Shown here: piece after piece, positions 7,291-16,248 of the stretch
How the letters are laid out: the number at the start of each line of letters is the position of its first letter
How positions within the stretch are numbered: the stretch's first letter is position 1
Assembly (NCBI GenBank): GCA_016840065.1
Contig: JAEOTB010000088.1
Coordinates: 1 to 39,802 of the forward strand
DNA from: Candidatus Hermodarchaeota archaeon
Lineage (GTDB): Archaea > Asgardarchaeota > Hermodarchaeia > Hermodarchaeales > Hermodarchaeaceae
DNA: 39,802 nucleotides
Direction: 5' to 3'
Position numbers and translations under genes: made by a program
Notes under the pieces: model-generated
The model's input: the letters and a program-made list of their open reading frames with translations, nothing else
What the model was told of the DNA's origin: nothing
Databases searched by the model: none

Positions 7291-8823
7291 GTGGGTTCCC
7301 TGACACCAAAGCCTGTTCGTCGACCAACCAGCACCCAAAACAGCGACCCAGAGTCGCTATTAACAAAGCTGGTCATTTACAACAGTCTCTCCAAAGAGAA
7401 GGAAGATTTCATTCCCTTTCAGGATGATGGGGTAAGAATCTATACTTGTGGTTTGACTGTGAATTATTTGATGCATATTGGCCACGCCAGATGCTACATA
7501 TTCTGGGATATCGTTGATCGATACCTGCGTTACCTAGGATTCAAGGTTAAGCATGTCTCCAATATAACCGATATCAGCGTAGATGATAATATACTCAAAC
7601 GTCTCAGTGAAACTAACGAGAGCTTCCAACGGTTAGTCACCCGTCATACACAGGATTACATCGAAGACCGCCGTTGCCTCGGGATTGCTGACCCTTACAT
7701 TTACTCGATTGCGACGCAGCACATCCACGAAATGGTTGAACTCGTAGAACAACTTCTCGATAGGGGGCACGCCTACATCGCCGATGATGGAGTATACTTC
7801 CGCATTAGCACCTACACGAAATATGGTCAGCTCTCAGGAATAGACCCAAGAAGTCTCAGAACTGGAGCCAGTGGACGCATAACTAAGGATGAATACGACA
7901 AGGAGACAGTAGGCGATTTTGCCCTCTGGAAACGAGCCTCACCCGATGAACCCTATTGGCATAGTCCTTGGGGGCCGGGACGCCCTGGGTGGCACATCGA
8001 ATGCTCAGCCATGTCCATGAAATACTTGGGCGAGACCATTGACATCTCAGGCGGCGGGGAAGACAACATCTTCCCTCATCATGAAAACTCGATAGCCCAG
8101 AGTGAAGCAGCTACAGGTAAACCCTATGTCCGGTTCTGGATGCATGTTCGTCACCTGATGCTTAACGGTGAAAGGATGTCAAAATCGACGGGGAATTTCA
8201 TTACGGCCCGTGAAGCTATAACGAAGTATGGGGCTTCAGTAGTACGGCTTTCACTCCTGTCTAGTCATTACCGGAAACAAATGGACTTCACACGAACACT
8301 AGTAGCTGAAGCTGAAGGAAAAATTAGACAACTTCAACATACCATTGCATCCCTTAGATTCTTCTTCGAGAAAAAGACACCAACACAAACTACAGATGGC
8401 TTGATATCTGAAAAAGTTGAGAACGTCGAAAAACAATTTCGCACAGCAATGAATGACGATTTCAACACTCCTCTGGCTATCACCCAGCTACTTCAGTTTA
8501 TTAATAGCTTTAACCAGCATCTTGACAAATACCACAAAGTGGGCAGCCAGCTAGCAAGAAAGATCTTACCAATAATTGAGCGCATATCCGCAGTTATTTT
8601 CGGAGAACTCTACGAAAAAGAGCTTGCACCATTATATAATCCAGACACCCGCCAATTAATTGAATTCATGTTAGCAAAACGCGAAAAGCTACGACAAGAA
8701 AGGAAGTTCAGCCAAGCTGATGTCCTCCGGAGAATACTCAATGAGTCCAGTATCGCAGTCATCGACACACCAAATGGTCCAATCTGGTGGAAAACTGCAC
8801 TACCTGTGCTAAAAGAGGCTTAA
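7291..8823 (+). CDS. cysS: Cysteinyl-tRNA synthetase
   Basis: A 510-residue class I aminoacyl-tRNA synthetase that charges tRNA(Cys) with cysteine. YTCGLTVN holds the first zinc ligand (C53), HIGH is at residues 62-65, GWHIECSAMS and FPHHENSIAQSEA supply the remaining zinc and active-site residues, and ERMSKSTGNF is the KMSKS loop. Family length is 460-510. GTG at 7291 is the only usual start codon between the upstream in-frame stop at 7282 and the conserved region; it adds ~25 residues before the usual N-terminus. The TATA box 25 bases upstream supports a leaderless GTG start. Confidence 0.97.
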   Translation: MGSLTPKPVRRPTSTQNSDPESLLTKLVIYNSLSKEKEDFIPFQDDGVRIYTCGLTVNYLMHIGHARCYIFWDIVDRYLRYLGFKVKHVSNITDISVDDNILKRLSETNESFQRLVTRHTQDYIEDRRCLGIADPYIYSIATQHIHEMVELVEQLLDRGHAYIADDGVYFRISTYTKYGQLSGIDPRSLRTGASGRITKDEYDKETVGDFALWKRASPDEPYWHSPWGPGRPGWHIECSAMSMKYLGETIDISGGGEDNIFPHHENSIAQSEAATGKPYVRFWMHVRHLMLNGERMSKSTGNFITAREAITKYGASVVRLSLLSSHYRKQMDFTRTLVAEAEGKIRQLQHTIASLRFFFEKKTPTQTTDGLISEKVENVEKQFRTAMNDDFNTPLAITQLLQFINSFNQHLDKYHKVGSQLARKILPIIERISAVIFGELYEKELAPLYNPDTRQLIEFMLAKREKLRQERKFSQADVLRRILNESSIAVIDTPNGPIWWKTALPVLKEA

Positions 8824-8838
8824 ACCACCTAGGCAATT

Positions 8839-8844
8839 AAAAAA
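8839..8844 (-). terminator. T-tract after the nuo-like operon
   Basis: Read on the minus strand, a TTTTTT run lies about 37 bases after the nuoN stop in the gap between convergent genes. Archaeal RNA polymerase terminates on such T-tracts; no clear hairpin precedes it. Confidence 0.35.
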
Positions 8845-8880
8845 GAGGAGACAAGGCCCCCGGGAATAGGAGGCGCTTGT

Positions 8881-10470
8881 TTAAAGTAGACCTAGTACAG
8901 CCTTTGCAGCCAACTCAGCTACTCTGAGGAAGAACTCTGGGAAGATCCCAATGCCAACTATGAAAATAGTTAGCACAACAATGGAAAAGAGCATAGTTGG
9001 TGATGCTCTTTGGGCTTTGCGAACTTCCGGACTCGGTTCTGCGAATACCAGTATCTGAATCATTCTCAGATAATAGACTACGCTGAAAGCACTGCTGAGC
9101 AAGAGTATTGCTGTGGCAAGGTACCAACCAGCAACTACACTTCCCCAGATTATGAAGAACTTGCTGAAGAACCCGATTAGGGGTGGAACCCCTGCCAAGG
9201 AGAGGGCTCCTATGGCAAAGCACACCATTGTAATCGGCATCTTGCGTCCAATGCCTCGGAGTTTATCAAGATCTCGCGTTCCTACCTCATGAAGGAACAC
9301 TCCTGCGCAAAGGAAGAGCATACCCTTCGACAACATGTGTGCCGTTATATGAAATAGCGAACCTGTGACGCTGAGATAACGAATGAAGTCTACAACAGTG
9401 GGGTCAGTGATGTGAGTTAGTGGCATCATACCCACTGCGAATCCAAAAATGATGTAACCCACATTTGTGATTGTCGAGTAAGCTAGAAGACGTTTGATGT
9501 CTTTCTGGGTCAGAGCCATTAGGTTACCATAAATCATGGTAATGATGGCGAACCAGCTGAGGATATAGCCATACAATGGAAAGATAGCGGGGCTGAAGAA
9601 GAGTAAGAAAAGCCTGAGAATGGCATATGCCCCAGTCATGATAACGACACCACTCAGCATTGCACTAATACCACTGGGGGCGGCTGGATGCGCGTCCGGA
9701 AGCCATGTACACAAGGGCGCTATTGCTGCTTTAATCCCGAATCCAATAACTAATCCCATGATTGTTATTGTGGCAATGTTCATCGCTGGTCCTCCAGCAG
9801 GGATAAGTGCTAGATTCACTCCGATTTGGGCTAGATTCAACGTTCTAGTTAAACCATAGAGATATGACATGGAAAAGAGGATCAAAGTTGAGCCGAAGGC
9901 GCTGAGTAGGAAGTATTTGAGACCTGCCTCGACTGGCTCCGTTTTATCCTTTCGAAACGCAACTAGAGCATAACTGCTAACTGACATTGCTTCCCAGAAT
10001 ATGAAGAGTGTTAGGAAGTCACCAGCAAACACTACGCCCACCATGCTACCGACTAAAGTAAGCAGAAGCGGGTAATAGAGTCCCATTCCGTCATCGTGTT
10101 CCATATACTTGATGGAGTAGATGGCAACGAATAGCCCGAGGAAGATGAAAACGACACTCATGTAAACAGCGAGGACATCGATGTAAATGAGTGCAGCACC
10201 CGTAGCTGCATCAAAGGCCCCTGGAGGCCAATACCAAATGCTAAGGGGAGTCCACGTGGCTATACCAGAGCTATTTACAGCCATCACAATGTAAAACAGG
10301 TTCACAACGGAGAGGAGGGCTAGAAGCATGAACACAGCTGTTATTATTCCAACAGCCACGTCCCCTCTTCGTCCTTTCAGAACCTTACCGAGGAGCCCAA
10401 CGATTAGGGCACCGCCGAGAATTAATACAAGTGGGAGCAGATAAATCCATTCAACAAGTCCTACTGACAT
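8881..10470 (-). CDS. nuoN: Complex I-type antiporter-like subunit N
   Basis: A 529-residue, ~14-helix member of the Nuo L/M/N (MrpA/D) antiporter-like family, forming one proton/ion-translocating unit of the membrane arm. The key glutamate lies in LFIFWEAMSVSSYALVAF, the central lysine in FGIKAAIAPLCTWLPDAHP, and the distal lysine in AHMLSKGMLFLCAGVFLHE. Last gene of a compact minus-strand operon J-(MbhE-like)-K-L-M-N; 15 bases separate it from nuoM. LWDxRG-type features (DLDKLRGIGRKMP) are as close to MrpD/FpoN as to bacterial NuoN. Order and relative length make N the best label. Confidence 0.88.
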   Translation of the reverse strand: MSVGLVEWIYLLPLVLILGGALIVGLLGKVLKGRRGDVAVGIITAVFMLLALLSVVNLFYIVMAVNSSGIATWTPLSIWYWPPGAFDAATGAALIYIDVLAVYMSVVFIFLGLFVAIYSIKYMEHDDGMGLYYPLLLTLVGSMVGVVFAGDFLTLFIFWEAMSVSSYALVAFRKDKTEPVEAGLKYFLLSAFGSTLILFSMSYLYGLTRTLNLAQIGVNLALIPAGGPAMNIATITIMGLVIGFGIKAAIAPLCTWLPDAHPAAPSGISAMLSGVVIMTGAYAILRLFLLFFSPAIFPLYGYILSWFAIITMIYGNLMALTQKDIKRLLAYSTITNVGYIIFGFAVGMMPLTHITDPTVVDFIRYLSVTGSLFHITAHMLSKGMLFLCAGVFLHEVGTRDLDKLRGIGRKMPITMVCFAIGALSLAGVPPLIGFFSKFFIIWGSVVAGWYLATAILLLSSAFSVVYYLRMIQILVFAEPSPEVRKAQRASPTMLFSIVVLTIFIVGIGIFPEFFLRVAELAAKAVLGLL

Positions 10471-10485
10471 CTCTACTCAACTCCA

Positions 10486-12051
10486 TTAGGGAAGAAGTAC
10501 ATATACCGCTTCGAAGAGGCGGTTGATTACAAAGCCTGGCCAGAACCCAATAATTATAATGAGCGCTGCCAAACCAAGCATCGGCGCTCGAACCCACCAA
10601 GTTGTTTCCTTCACCCTACCCATTGTCGTTGGTGTAGGACCGAAGAAAACGCGTTTGATGAACCAGAGCACATAGCTGGCAGTTAAAGCAGTGGAAGCCA
10701 CAGCGAACATTACCATGAAGATGCTACCCGCCATAGCTCCGCCTGCAAAGATTATCCACTCTGAGGCAAAGCCTGCCAGCGGCGGGGTACCCGCAATGCT
10801 TAGAGCGGCGATTAGCGCGATCATGGTGGTCCATGGCATCCTCTTAGCGAGACCACCCATTGCTGTGATGTCTCGTCCACGCTCATGACCCACTTGCATC
10901 ATCAATGCTCCTGCGGTCATAAACAAGAGGCCTTTACCCAGTGCGTGGGTGAATATGTGGAAAGTTGCGCCAGTAATTCCGTACAGTCCAGCCCCGGCAA
11001 GCGTCACACTAGTAAGTCCGAAGAAGATGTAGCCCATCTGGCTAATAGAAGAATAGGCGAAGAGCCTCTTCGTATCCTTTTGAGCTAGCGCCATGATACC
11101 GCCATAGAACATAGTAACAACGGCGAAGATCATAAGGTACCAGGATAGACTGGCAAAGGCATCAAACATGAAGGTCACAAGTATCCTGACAACCGCGTAA
11201 GCCGCTGTCTGGATCATAACGCCAGACAGGATCACGCTTATCGGGGTTGGTGCCTCAGCGTGGGCATCCGGCAACCAAGTATGCAAGGGGAATATCGCCA
11301 TCTTTACCGAAAAGCCTACTAAGAAGAGGACGACTAGCAGTTTGACCAGATTGAAGACAGCCGGGGTTGCCATGGCGGCTGCTAGAGTGATGATAGGTGC
11401 GGCTGGTATCGTGTAGAAGTTGACAATATTCAGAGTCGCTGCACCAGACAAGCTCCAGATACCTGCAATTCCCAGAAGAATACATACTGCGCCGATATGA
11501 GTGAAGATGAAGTACTTCATGGCAATAGTAACAGACTTGGGCTTTGTACCCCACTGGGCGATAAGGAAGTAGCTCGGGATTAGCATCAATTCCCAAAACA
11601 GGTAGAACTGGATTAGGTTGGTTGCTAGTACTACTCCGAGGATTCCGGCGTTGTATAGGAGTAGTAGCCCGAAGAATTTACCTTGTCCAGGTGACTTGGA
11701 CATATAGCCGATGGAGTAGCATGTTGCAGCTGTAGTCAGAATGAAGATAATTGTGACTACTGGGAGGTTTAATCCATCCAGATAGAAGCCGAAGAGGAAT
11801 GTGAAGGGGGAAGCTGTTTCACTGAAGATGTACAAGGGATCTATCCAGAGGAGCACTTCTTCGTAAGTCTGATAGGGACTAATAAAAGCCATTTCAAACC
11901 ACGCTAGAGCGAAGACGAAGAAACTGACAGCCATTATGGCTAGAGCGAAAATTCCGCCATAGCGCCCCTTCTTGCGCCCAATGAGCCAAGCGATTGGGGC
12001 ACCGACGACCATTAACAGTAAACTGAAGGTTAGATATTGAAACAAAGCCAC
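10486..12051 (-). CDS. nuoM: Complex I-type antiporter-like subunit M
   Basis: A 521-residue, ~14-helix antiporter-like subunit. YLFWELMLIPSYFLIAQWG is the classic NuoM signature carrying the TM5 glutamate; GFSVKMAIFPLHTWLPDAHA holds the central lysine; THALGKGLLFMTAGALM carries the distal lysine. It sits between subunits L and N as in other complex I operons, 13 bases after nuoL. It translocates protons (or sodium) coupled to redox chemistry in the peripheral arm; ion type cannot be told from sequence alone. Confidence 0.93.
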   Translation of the reverse strand: MALFQYLTFSLLLMVVGAPIAWLIGRKKGRYGGIFALAIMAVSFFVFALAWFEMAFISPYQTYEEVLLWIDPLYIFSETASPFTFLFGFYLDGLNLPVVTIIFILTTAATCYSIGYMSKSPGQGKFFGLLLLYNAGILGVVLATNLIQFYLFWELMLIPSYFLIAQWGTKPKSVTIAMKYFIFTHIGAVCILLGIAGIWSLSGAATLNIVNFYTIPAAPIITLAAAMATPAVFNLVKLLVVLFLVGFSVKMAIFPLHTWLPDAHAEAPTPISVILSGVMIQTAAYAVVRILVTFMFDAFASLSWYLMIFAVVTMFYGGIMALAQKDTKRLFAYSSISQMGYIFFGLTSVTLAGAGLYGITGATFHIFTHALGKGLLFMTAGALMMQVGHERGRDITAMGGLAKRMPWTTMIALIAALSIAGTPPLAGFASEWIIFAGGAMAGSIFMVMFAVASTALTASYVLWFIKRVFFGPTPTTMGRVKETTWWVRAPMLGLAALIIIIGFWPGFVINRLFEAVYVLLP

Positions 12052-12064
12052 TTTGGTTCACCTC

Positions 12065-14224
12065 TTATGGGAAGAAGAATGCTAGAAACGTCCCCCCGAA
12101 TAACAGGAGGAGTATTAGGGCGAGTGCACCGATGAGCAGCAGAATCATGTTCCAGCTGTGAACACCGGTTTGAAGTTTACGGAAGGCCTTGCTGAGGTCT
12201 TGGAATCCCTCAGCGACTGCGTAGTTGAAGCGGTCAATGCCGCCTGCCTCGACATGTTTGTACATCCCCTCGGAGAACTCTATACCGGTTCTAACGAAGA
12301 TGAAGTAGAGCGCGCGGTTGTAGTACCAACGGTTGTAGAGGAAGCGGTGGAGAGCATTTTTACCGAAGCGTGAGGCATCCCAGCTTCTTCGGATGTAGAA
12401 GAAGTATCCCGGGATTCCACCAAGTAACAGTACACCTATTGTTATGAGGAAGGTCGGTGAAATGATATATGTTGCCGAAGTAAAGGTGTGGGTGAGCCAC
12501 TCAACGTACATTGTTGGAAGCGATGCTAGGTGGATGGGAAGATGGATGTAACTGCTATAGACTGTACCCCATTGTCCGAAGAAATACATGTAGATGAATG
12601 GGTAAAGGAAGCCGAGTACCAATGTGGCGACCGCAAGGATTCCGAGGGGAATCCACATCACCTTAGGTGCCTCGTGTAGTTTATGTTTCCTCTCAAGGTC
12701 TTGGACGTTTCGGCTTTGTGGGCCGTGAAAGACAAGGCCGATCATTCTTAGAGTATAGAAGAATGTGAGAGCGCCAGTAATGGCTGCAGCTGCAAGCAGG
12801 ATAGTGCCTATCAAGCTAGTAGCAGCTGTTGTAGCCAGATGCCAGGCGGAGGCAAAGATTAGTTCCTTGCTCCAGAATCCGACAAAGGGCGGAACACCAC
12901 CCAGACTCAAAGCGCCTGCGAGCATACAGATGTAAGTTATGGGCATCGCCTTTCGCAACCCGCCCATATCGAACATGTCTTTGCTGTGTACCGTGTGGAG
13001 TACAGCACCAGCGGAGAGGAAGAGGAGGGCTTTGAAGACGGCATGAGCTGAGAGATGAAACGTTGCGGCGATGAAGCCTTCAGCGTCGCTTGCGCCTAAA
13101 GCGAAGATGCCAAGCCCCAAGAACATGTAGCCAAGCTGGCTGATGGTGCTGAAAGCGAGAACTTTCTTCAATTCACGTGCAGCTATAGCCATCGTAGCCG
13201 TCATGAAAGCAGTGAATGCCCCGATTACTGCTACGGCTAGGAAGAAGTTAGGCATTACTGTTAGTATTATCGTTTGTGTCGGTCCAGCTGCTCCATGAGC
13301 AAACTCTAGGAACCCAGTAAGAAGGATTGGCATCATCCGGGCGACCAGATAAACACCAGCCTTGACCATGGCTGCTGCGTGGATAAGTGCAGAAACAGTG
13401 GTAGGACCTGCCATGGCTTCAGGGAGCCAGATTTGGAGTGGGAATTGAGCGCTCTTCCCAATGGGTCCGAGGAAGAACAGGAAGAGAACTAGGAGCATTA
13501 GTCCGCCATTTAGGACTAGCGCCAAGTTACCCAGCCATGTAAAGTCAGTTAGGAGTGTCTGGTAGTTGAAGGTAGGAGCGCCAGCGGCTGATGTGAAGAA
13601 GAAAATGAAGATGATTGAGATAAGAAGACCTACGTCGCCAATTCTCGTGACGATGAAGGCTTTCATTCCGCAGTGGCTGTTGTAAGCACCTTCTGAAAGT
13701 TCACCGAGTTGGTCATCTTTGATCGTGTTCTTCTTGTTATACCAGAAACCGATTAGAGCATAGGAGCAGAGTCCAACAATTTCCCAGCCAATAAAGGTCA
13801 TTAGAAGATTGTTAGCCATAACCAGCAAGACCATGCCGCCAATGAAGAATTGCATGAAGAACCAGTATCTGGTTAAGGAATCATCACCTTTCATATAGCC
13901 GAGGCTGAAGACCATGATGAGGAATCCAACACCTGTTGCTATACATGCCATGAAGACTGAGAGGGGATCAACTAGTACACCGAATTCCAGGCTAAAACCA
14001 GGAATTGGTAGCCAGAGATAAGAGTCCTCCAGCCATTGGGTGCCAAGAAAGGCGGTACCGTTCCATATGTCGACTATCATGGAGAAGGCAAATATTACCC
14101 CAAGCAGTACCATAATTACTGCGGCATAATCACGGAGCTTGGGGTGAATCTTTCCAAATAGCGGAGCTAGAAGGGCGCCGATGACAGGGAGCACCCAGCA
14201 AAGCCAAGGAGCATAAGCTAGCAT
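12065..14224 (-). CDS. nuoL: Complex I-type antiporter-like subunit L
   Basis: A 719-residue subunit, longer than bacterial NuoL (~610-660). FIGWEIVGLCSYALIGFWY carries the TM5 glutamate, GKSAQFPLQIWLPEAMAGP the central lysine, and FKALLFLSAGAVLH the distal lysine. The C-terminal ~200 residues contain the lateral amphipathic segment (HL-type; around FNYAVAEGFQDLSKAFRK) and a final membrane helix, so the long coupling helix of complex I is present. AGGAGG lies ahead of the ATG. Distal end of the membrane arm, operon position between K and M. Confidence 0.94.
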   Translation of the reverse strand: MLAYAPWLCWVLPVIGALLAPLFGKIHPKLRDYAAVIMVLLGVIFAFSMIVDIWNGTAFLGTQWLEDSYLWLPIPGFSLEFGVLVDPLSVFMACIATGVGFLIMVFSLGYMKGDDSLTRYWFFMQFFIGGMVLLVMANNLLMTFIGWEIVGLCSYALIGFWYNKKNTIKDDQLGELSEGAYNSHCGMKAFIVTRIGDVGLLISIIFIFFFTSAAGAPTFNYQTLLTDFTWLGNLALVLNGGLMLLVLFLFFLGPIGKSAQFPLQIWLPEAMAGPTTVSALIHAAAMVKAGVYLVARMMPILLTGFLEFAHGAAGPTQTIILTVMPNFFLAVAVIGAFTAFMTATMAIAARELKKVLAFSTISQLGYMFLGLGIFALGASDAEGFIAATFHLSAHAVFKALLFLSAGAVLHTVHSKDMFDMGGLRKAMPITYICMLAGALSLGGVPPFVGFWSKELIFASAWHLATTAATSLIGTILLAAAAITGALTFFYTLRMIGLVFHGPQSRNVQDLERKHKLHEAPKVMWIPLGILAVATLVLGFLYPFIYMYFFGQWGTVYSSYIHLPIHLASLPTMYVEWLTHTFTSATYIISPTFLITIGVLLLGGIPGYFFYIRRSWDASRFGKNALHRFLYNRWYYNRALYFIFVRTGIEFSEGMYKHVEAGGIDRFNYAVAEGFQDLSKAFRKLQTGVHSWNMILLLIGALALILLLLFGGTFLAFFFP

Positions 14225-14244
14225 TTTTCCATTTTCCTCCTGAT

Positions 14245-14568
14245 TTAATGTCGTAGTTCGTTAAATTTCCGGATGTCAAGTGATCCGCGAAGATTGTAAG
14301 CGCGGATGATGAAAGCAAGCCCGACGGCGATTACACCGCCTCCGATACAGATGCTGATAATGACCAGCGATTGGGCCAAGGGATCTACTAAATATCCATA
14401 CCATGAAGCTGCGAAGGTGACGAAGTTTAGGTGTGCACCATCTAGGAGAAGTTCAAGACCTATGATGAACTTGATCATGTTTCGCTTTGTCACCATTATG
14501 TAGAACCCGATTGCGTAGAGAAACACAGCTGTGATTAGGAAATAAACTATAGGAACACCGTATGGCAT
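14245..14568 (-). CDS. nuoK: Complex I-type subunit K (MrpC/MbhG-like features)
   Basis: A 107-residue, three-helix protein starting MPYGVPIVYF. GLELLLDGAHLNFVTF is the conserved NuoK/MrpC helix with its glutamate. The second glutamate of true NuoK (in AAAEAAIGLA) is missing: the matching segment here is IGGGVIAVGLA, as in MrpC-type subunits of Mrp/Mbh complexes. The start at 14568 is chosen over an upstream in-frame start at 14661 because the latter would overlap the preceding gene and add a charged tail; GGAGG lies ~15 bases ahead. Four bases separate it from the preceding stop. Confidence 0.88.
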   Translation of the reverse strand: MPYGVPIVYFLITAVFLYAIGFYIMVTKRNMIKFIIGLELLLDGAHLNFVTFAASWYGYLVDPLAQSLVIISICIGGGVIAVGLAFIIRAYNLRGSLDIRKFNELRH

Positions 14569-14572
14569 CAAT

Positions 14573-14890
14573 TTATTTTCGCCTCCTTTTTGCTTCACGG
14601 AAGAAGACTGAGGCTGAAAGGGCTGCAGCGAAGAGAAATACGCCCTGAACAACCATGTCAATCCCCCGATAGCCCCACAGCATCTGACTCAGTGCCGTGA
14701 ATAAGATAACAAGGTTACCCGATGAGATATCGATTAACCGGGACATCAGAGAGGTATAATACGAGGGATAACTGCTTGTAAGCAGGTTCGGTAGAGAGTA
14801 GGCAACAACCTCATCGAGACCGTAGACATAGTATCCTATAATTAGGAAGAGAAGTGCCGTGAGTACAGCACCAATTATCTTGATTTTCAT
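14573..14890 (-). CDS. Small membrane subunit, MbhE/MrpB-like or distal half of NuoJ
   Basis: A 105-residue protein with a first membrane helix (residues ~5-24), an extracytoplasmic Ser/Tyr-rich segment, and two C-terminal helices. NLVILFTALSQMLWGYRGID followed by a Q and a hydrophobic helix fits the N-x-V...R-G-x-D-T...E pattern of MbhE/MrpB (MnhB) proteins, with the T-L-G-E replaced by M-V-V-Q. It could instead be the second half of a split NuoJ, as found in some archaea. Start and the nuoJ stop share ATGA, so the two are translationally coupled. Moderately sure of family, sure of operon membership. Confidence 0.6.
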   Translation of the reverse strand: MKIKIIGAVLTALLFLIIGYYVYGLDEVVAYSLPNLLTSSYPSYYTSLMSRLIDISSGNLVILFTALSQMLWGYRGIDMVVQGVFLFAAALSASVFFREAKRRRK

Positions 14891-15156
14891 GTGACATCTT
14901 CCTCCTCAGGTTTTCCAGTGCCCCGACGCGTGGTCAGGGAGATCGCAGCCACTAGCAGGACTGTAACAGCACCTGCATAGATGGCTAGCTGGAAGAACGC
15001 AACCCAAGGTGCAAATAGTAGTAGGTAAATCAACGCTAGGAAAATTGCAGTAGCCGCAAGGTATAGTGCAGCATGAAGTAAGTCCTTTGCTTCTGCAGCA
15101 AGTAAGGCGAATACCGCCGTGAAGATTAGTAAGCCAACCAGCAGATAAAACGACAT
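14887..15156 (-). CDS. nuoJ: Complex I-type subunit J, short form
   Basis: An 89-residue, three-helix protein starting MSFYLLVGLL. FFQLAIYAGAVTVLLVAAISL is the NuoJ TM3 signature (V-Q-x-x-x-Y-x-G-A-x-x-V-L). It lacks TM4-5 of full NuoJ, which are either absent or supplied by the next gene. The start at 15156 is preferred over a GTG at 15189 because GAGG sits about 8-10 bases upstream of it. First gene of the minus-strand membrane-arm operon; a CTTTTAAGG box at 15223-15231 is a likely promoter. Confidence 0.85.
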   Translation of the reverse strand: MSFYLLVGLLIFTAVFALLAAEAKDLLHAALYLAATAIFLALIYLLLFAPWVAFFQLAIYAGAVTVLLVAAISLTTRRGTGKPEEEDVT

Positions 15157-15222
15157 TGTTGAAACCTCAACTACAATAACCTGAGTCACCTTTTCAGGAA
15201 CTTACATCCTTCTATCGATTCT

Positions 15223-15231
15223 CCTTAAAAG
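15223..15231 (-). promoter_or_regulatory. TATA box for the membrane-arm operon
   Basis: CTTTTAAGG on the minus strand is an archaeal TATA-like box. A transcript would start around 15202, about 46 bases before the nuoJ ATG, and would cover J, MbhE-like, K, L, M and N. Confidence 0.45.
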
Positions 15232-15319
15232 AGTAACACTTGGTAGAAATTTTTTGAGGTAAGAAGGGTGTTACTGGAATTTCGAAAACTAAATTAACAG
15301 CCTGACCTGTTCCAAATAC

Positions 15320-15886
15320 ATGCAAGCCAAAACGAGGGACAGATTGACAGAGATGCCACCTATACTTTCTGTTTTCGGTTTCAAGGATTCCGGTAAAACC
15401 ACTATAGCTTCAGCGGCAACAAAGCACTTCACCTCCCAAGGGCATCGTGTTCTAGCTGTCAAACACGTCGGCGAGCCGAATTTCTCTATAGATCGAGAAG
15501 GCACTGACTCCCATCGCCTTACACAAGCTGGGGCTTCTGGTGTTATACTTCACAGCGACAGCTCTATCACCCTCCTACTTCCTCAGCCAGTTAACCAACT
15601 TGTTCATCTACTCCACTTGGGTGTAGCTGCTACATCTGCTGATGTAATCGTTCTTGAGGGATTCAAGTCATGGACACAACATCAGAAAGAGATAGCGAAA
15701 GTCGTCTGTCTTCGATCGAACTCCGAGGCATCAGAACTAGCAACTAATATCCATGGCCAGCTAATCGCCACCTGTTCTCTGACCCCCGATGTCTCAGGAG
15801 CATTACTAATCCCTGATCAATTACCCGAACTCCTACAAAGGCTCGATCACTGGCTTGCTAACGCAACCCCCTACAAGGTGGAATGA
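15320..15886 (+). CDS. mobB: Molybdopterin-guanine dinucleotide biosynthesis protein B
   Basis: A 188-residue P-loop GTPase. The Walker A is in GFKDSGKTT (residues ~20-28), followed by VLAVKHVGEPNFSIDREGTDS and the AGASGVIL strand, all in the order found in MobB. MobB assists attachment of GMP to molybdopterin in maturation of Mo/W enzymes; the aldehyde oxidoreductase at 25.1-26.9 kb is one pterin enzyme in the window, although that family usually binds the pterin without nucleotide. An alternative start is the ATG at 15353, directly before the first strand. Stop lies 3 bases before the next gene. Confidence 0.9.
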   Translation: MQAKTRDRLTEMPPILSVFGFKDSGKTTIASAATKHFTSQGHRVLAVKHVGEPNFSIDREGTDSHRLTQAGASGVILHSDSSITLLLPQPVNQLVHLLHLGVAATSADVIVLEGFKSWTQHQKEIAKVVCLRSNSEASELATNIHGQLIATCSLTPDVSGALLIPDQLPELLQRLDHWLANATPYKVE

Positions 15887-15889
15887 AAA

Positions 15890-16078
15890 ATGATAGATAA
15901 TAATGATGAAGATACTCAGCCCGGCAATCCCACAACACTCATCGTATTTGGTGAGAAAGTACCACTCAACACCTTCGTTGACAAACTTTTTCAGAAACTC
16001 GTGTTCGCCATGGTAACCTCACTTCGTGCACCAGAACTCACAGGAAAAGAGAAGGTTCGAATCGAGATAACAAAATGA
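15890..16078 (+). CDS. Small protein of unknown function downstream of mobB
   Basis: A 62-residue soluble protein with an acidic disordered head (MIDNNDEDTQ) and a folded-looking remainder: TLIVFGEKVPLNTFVDKLFQKLVFAM, then RVRIEI-like strand KEKVRIEI. I do not recognise the family. GGTGG about 10 bases upstream lies inside the end of mobB, and the genes are 3 bases apart, so they are probably translated from one message. The strand-helix-strand pattern could suit a small dimer or sulfur-carrier-like fold, but there is no C-terminal Gly-Gly. Confidence 0.6.
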   Translation: MIDNNDEDTQPGNPTTLIVFGEKVPLNTFVDKLFQKLVFAMVTSLRAPELTGKEKVRIEITK

Positions 16079-16248
16079 GCAACAAGGCCGCAGAAGCCTA
16101 GTCACTGGAAATCTCCAGTTAGAGCCCTCACTCAAACTCACCCTATTATCTCCCCTCAGAAATCATGCCATAGAAACTTTGTAGCGTGAGCAAGCCTTTT
16201 ATACAAATTCCAACCCTTGGAGAGCTAATAACCAAAGATGGTGAAAAT

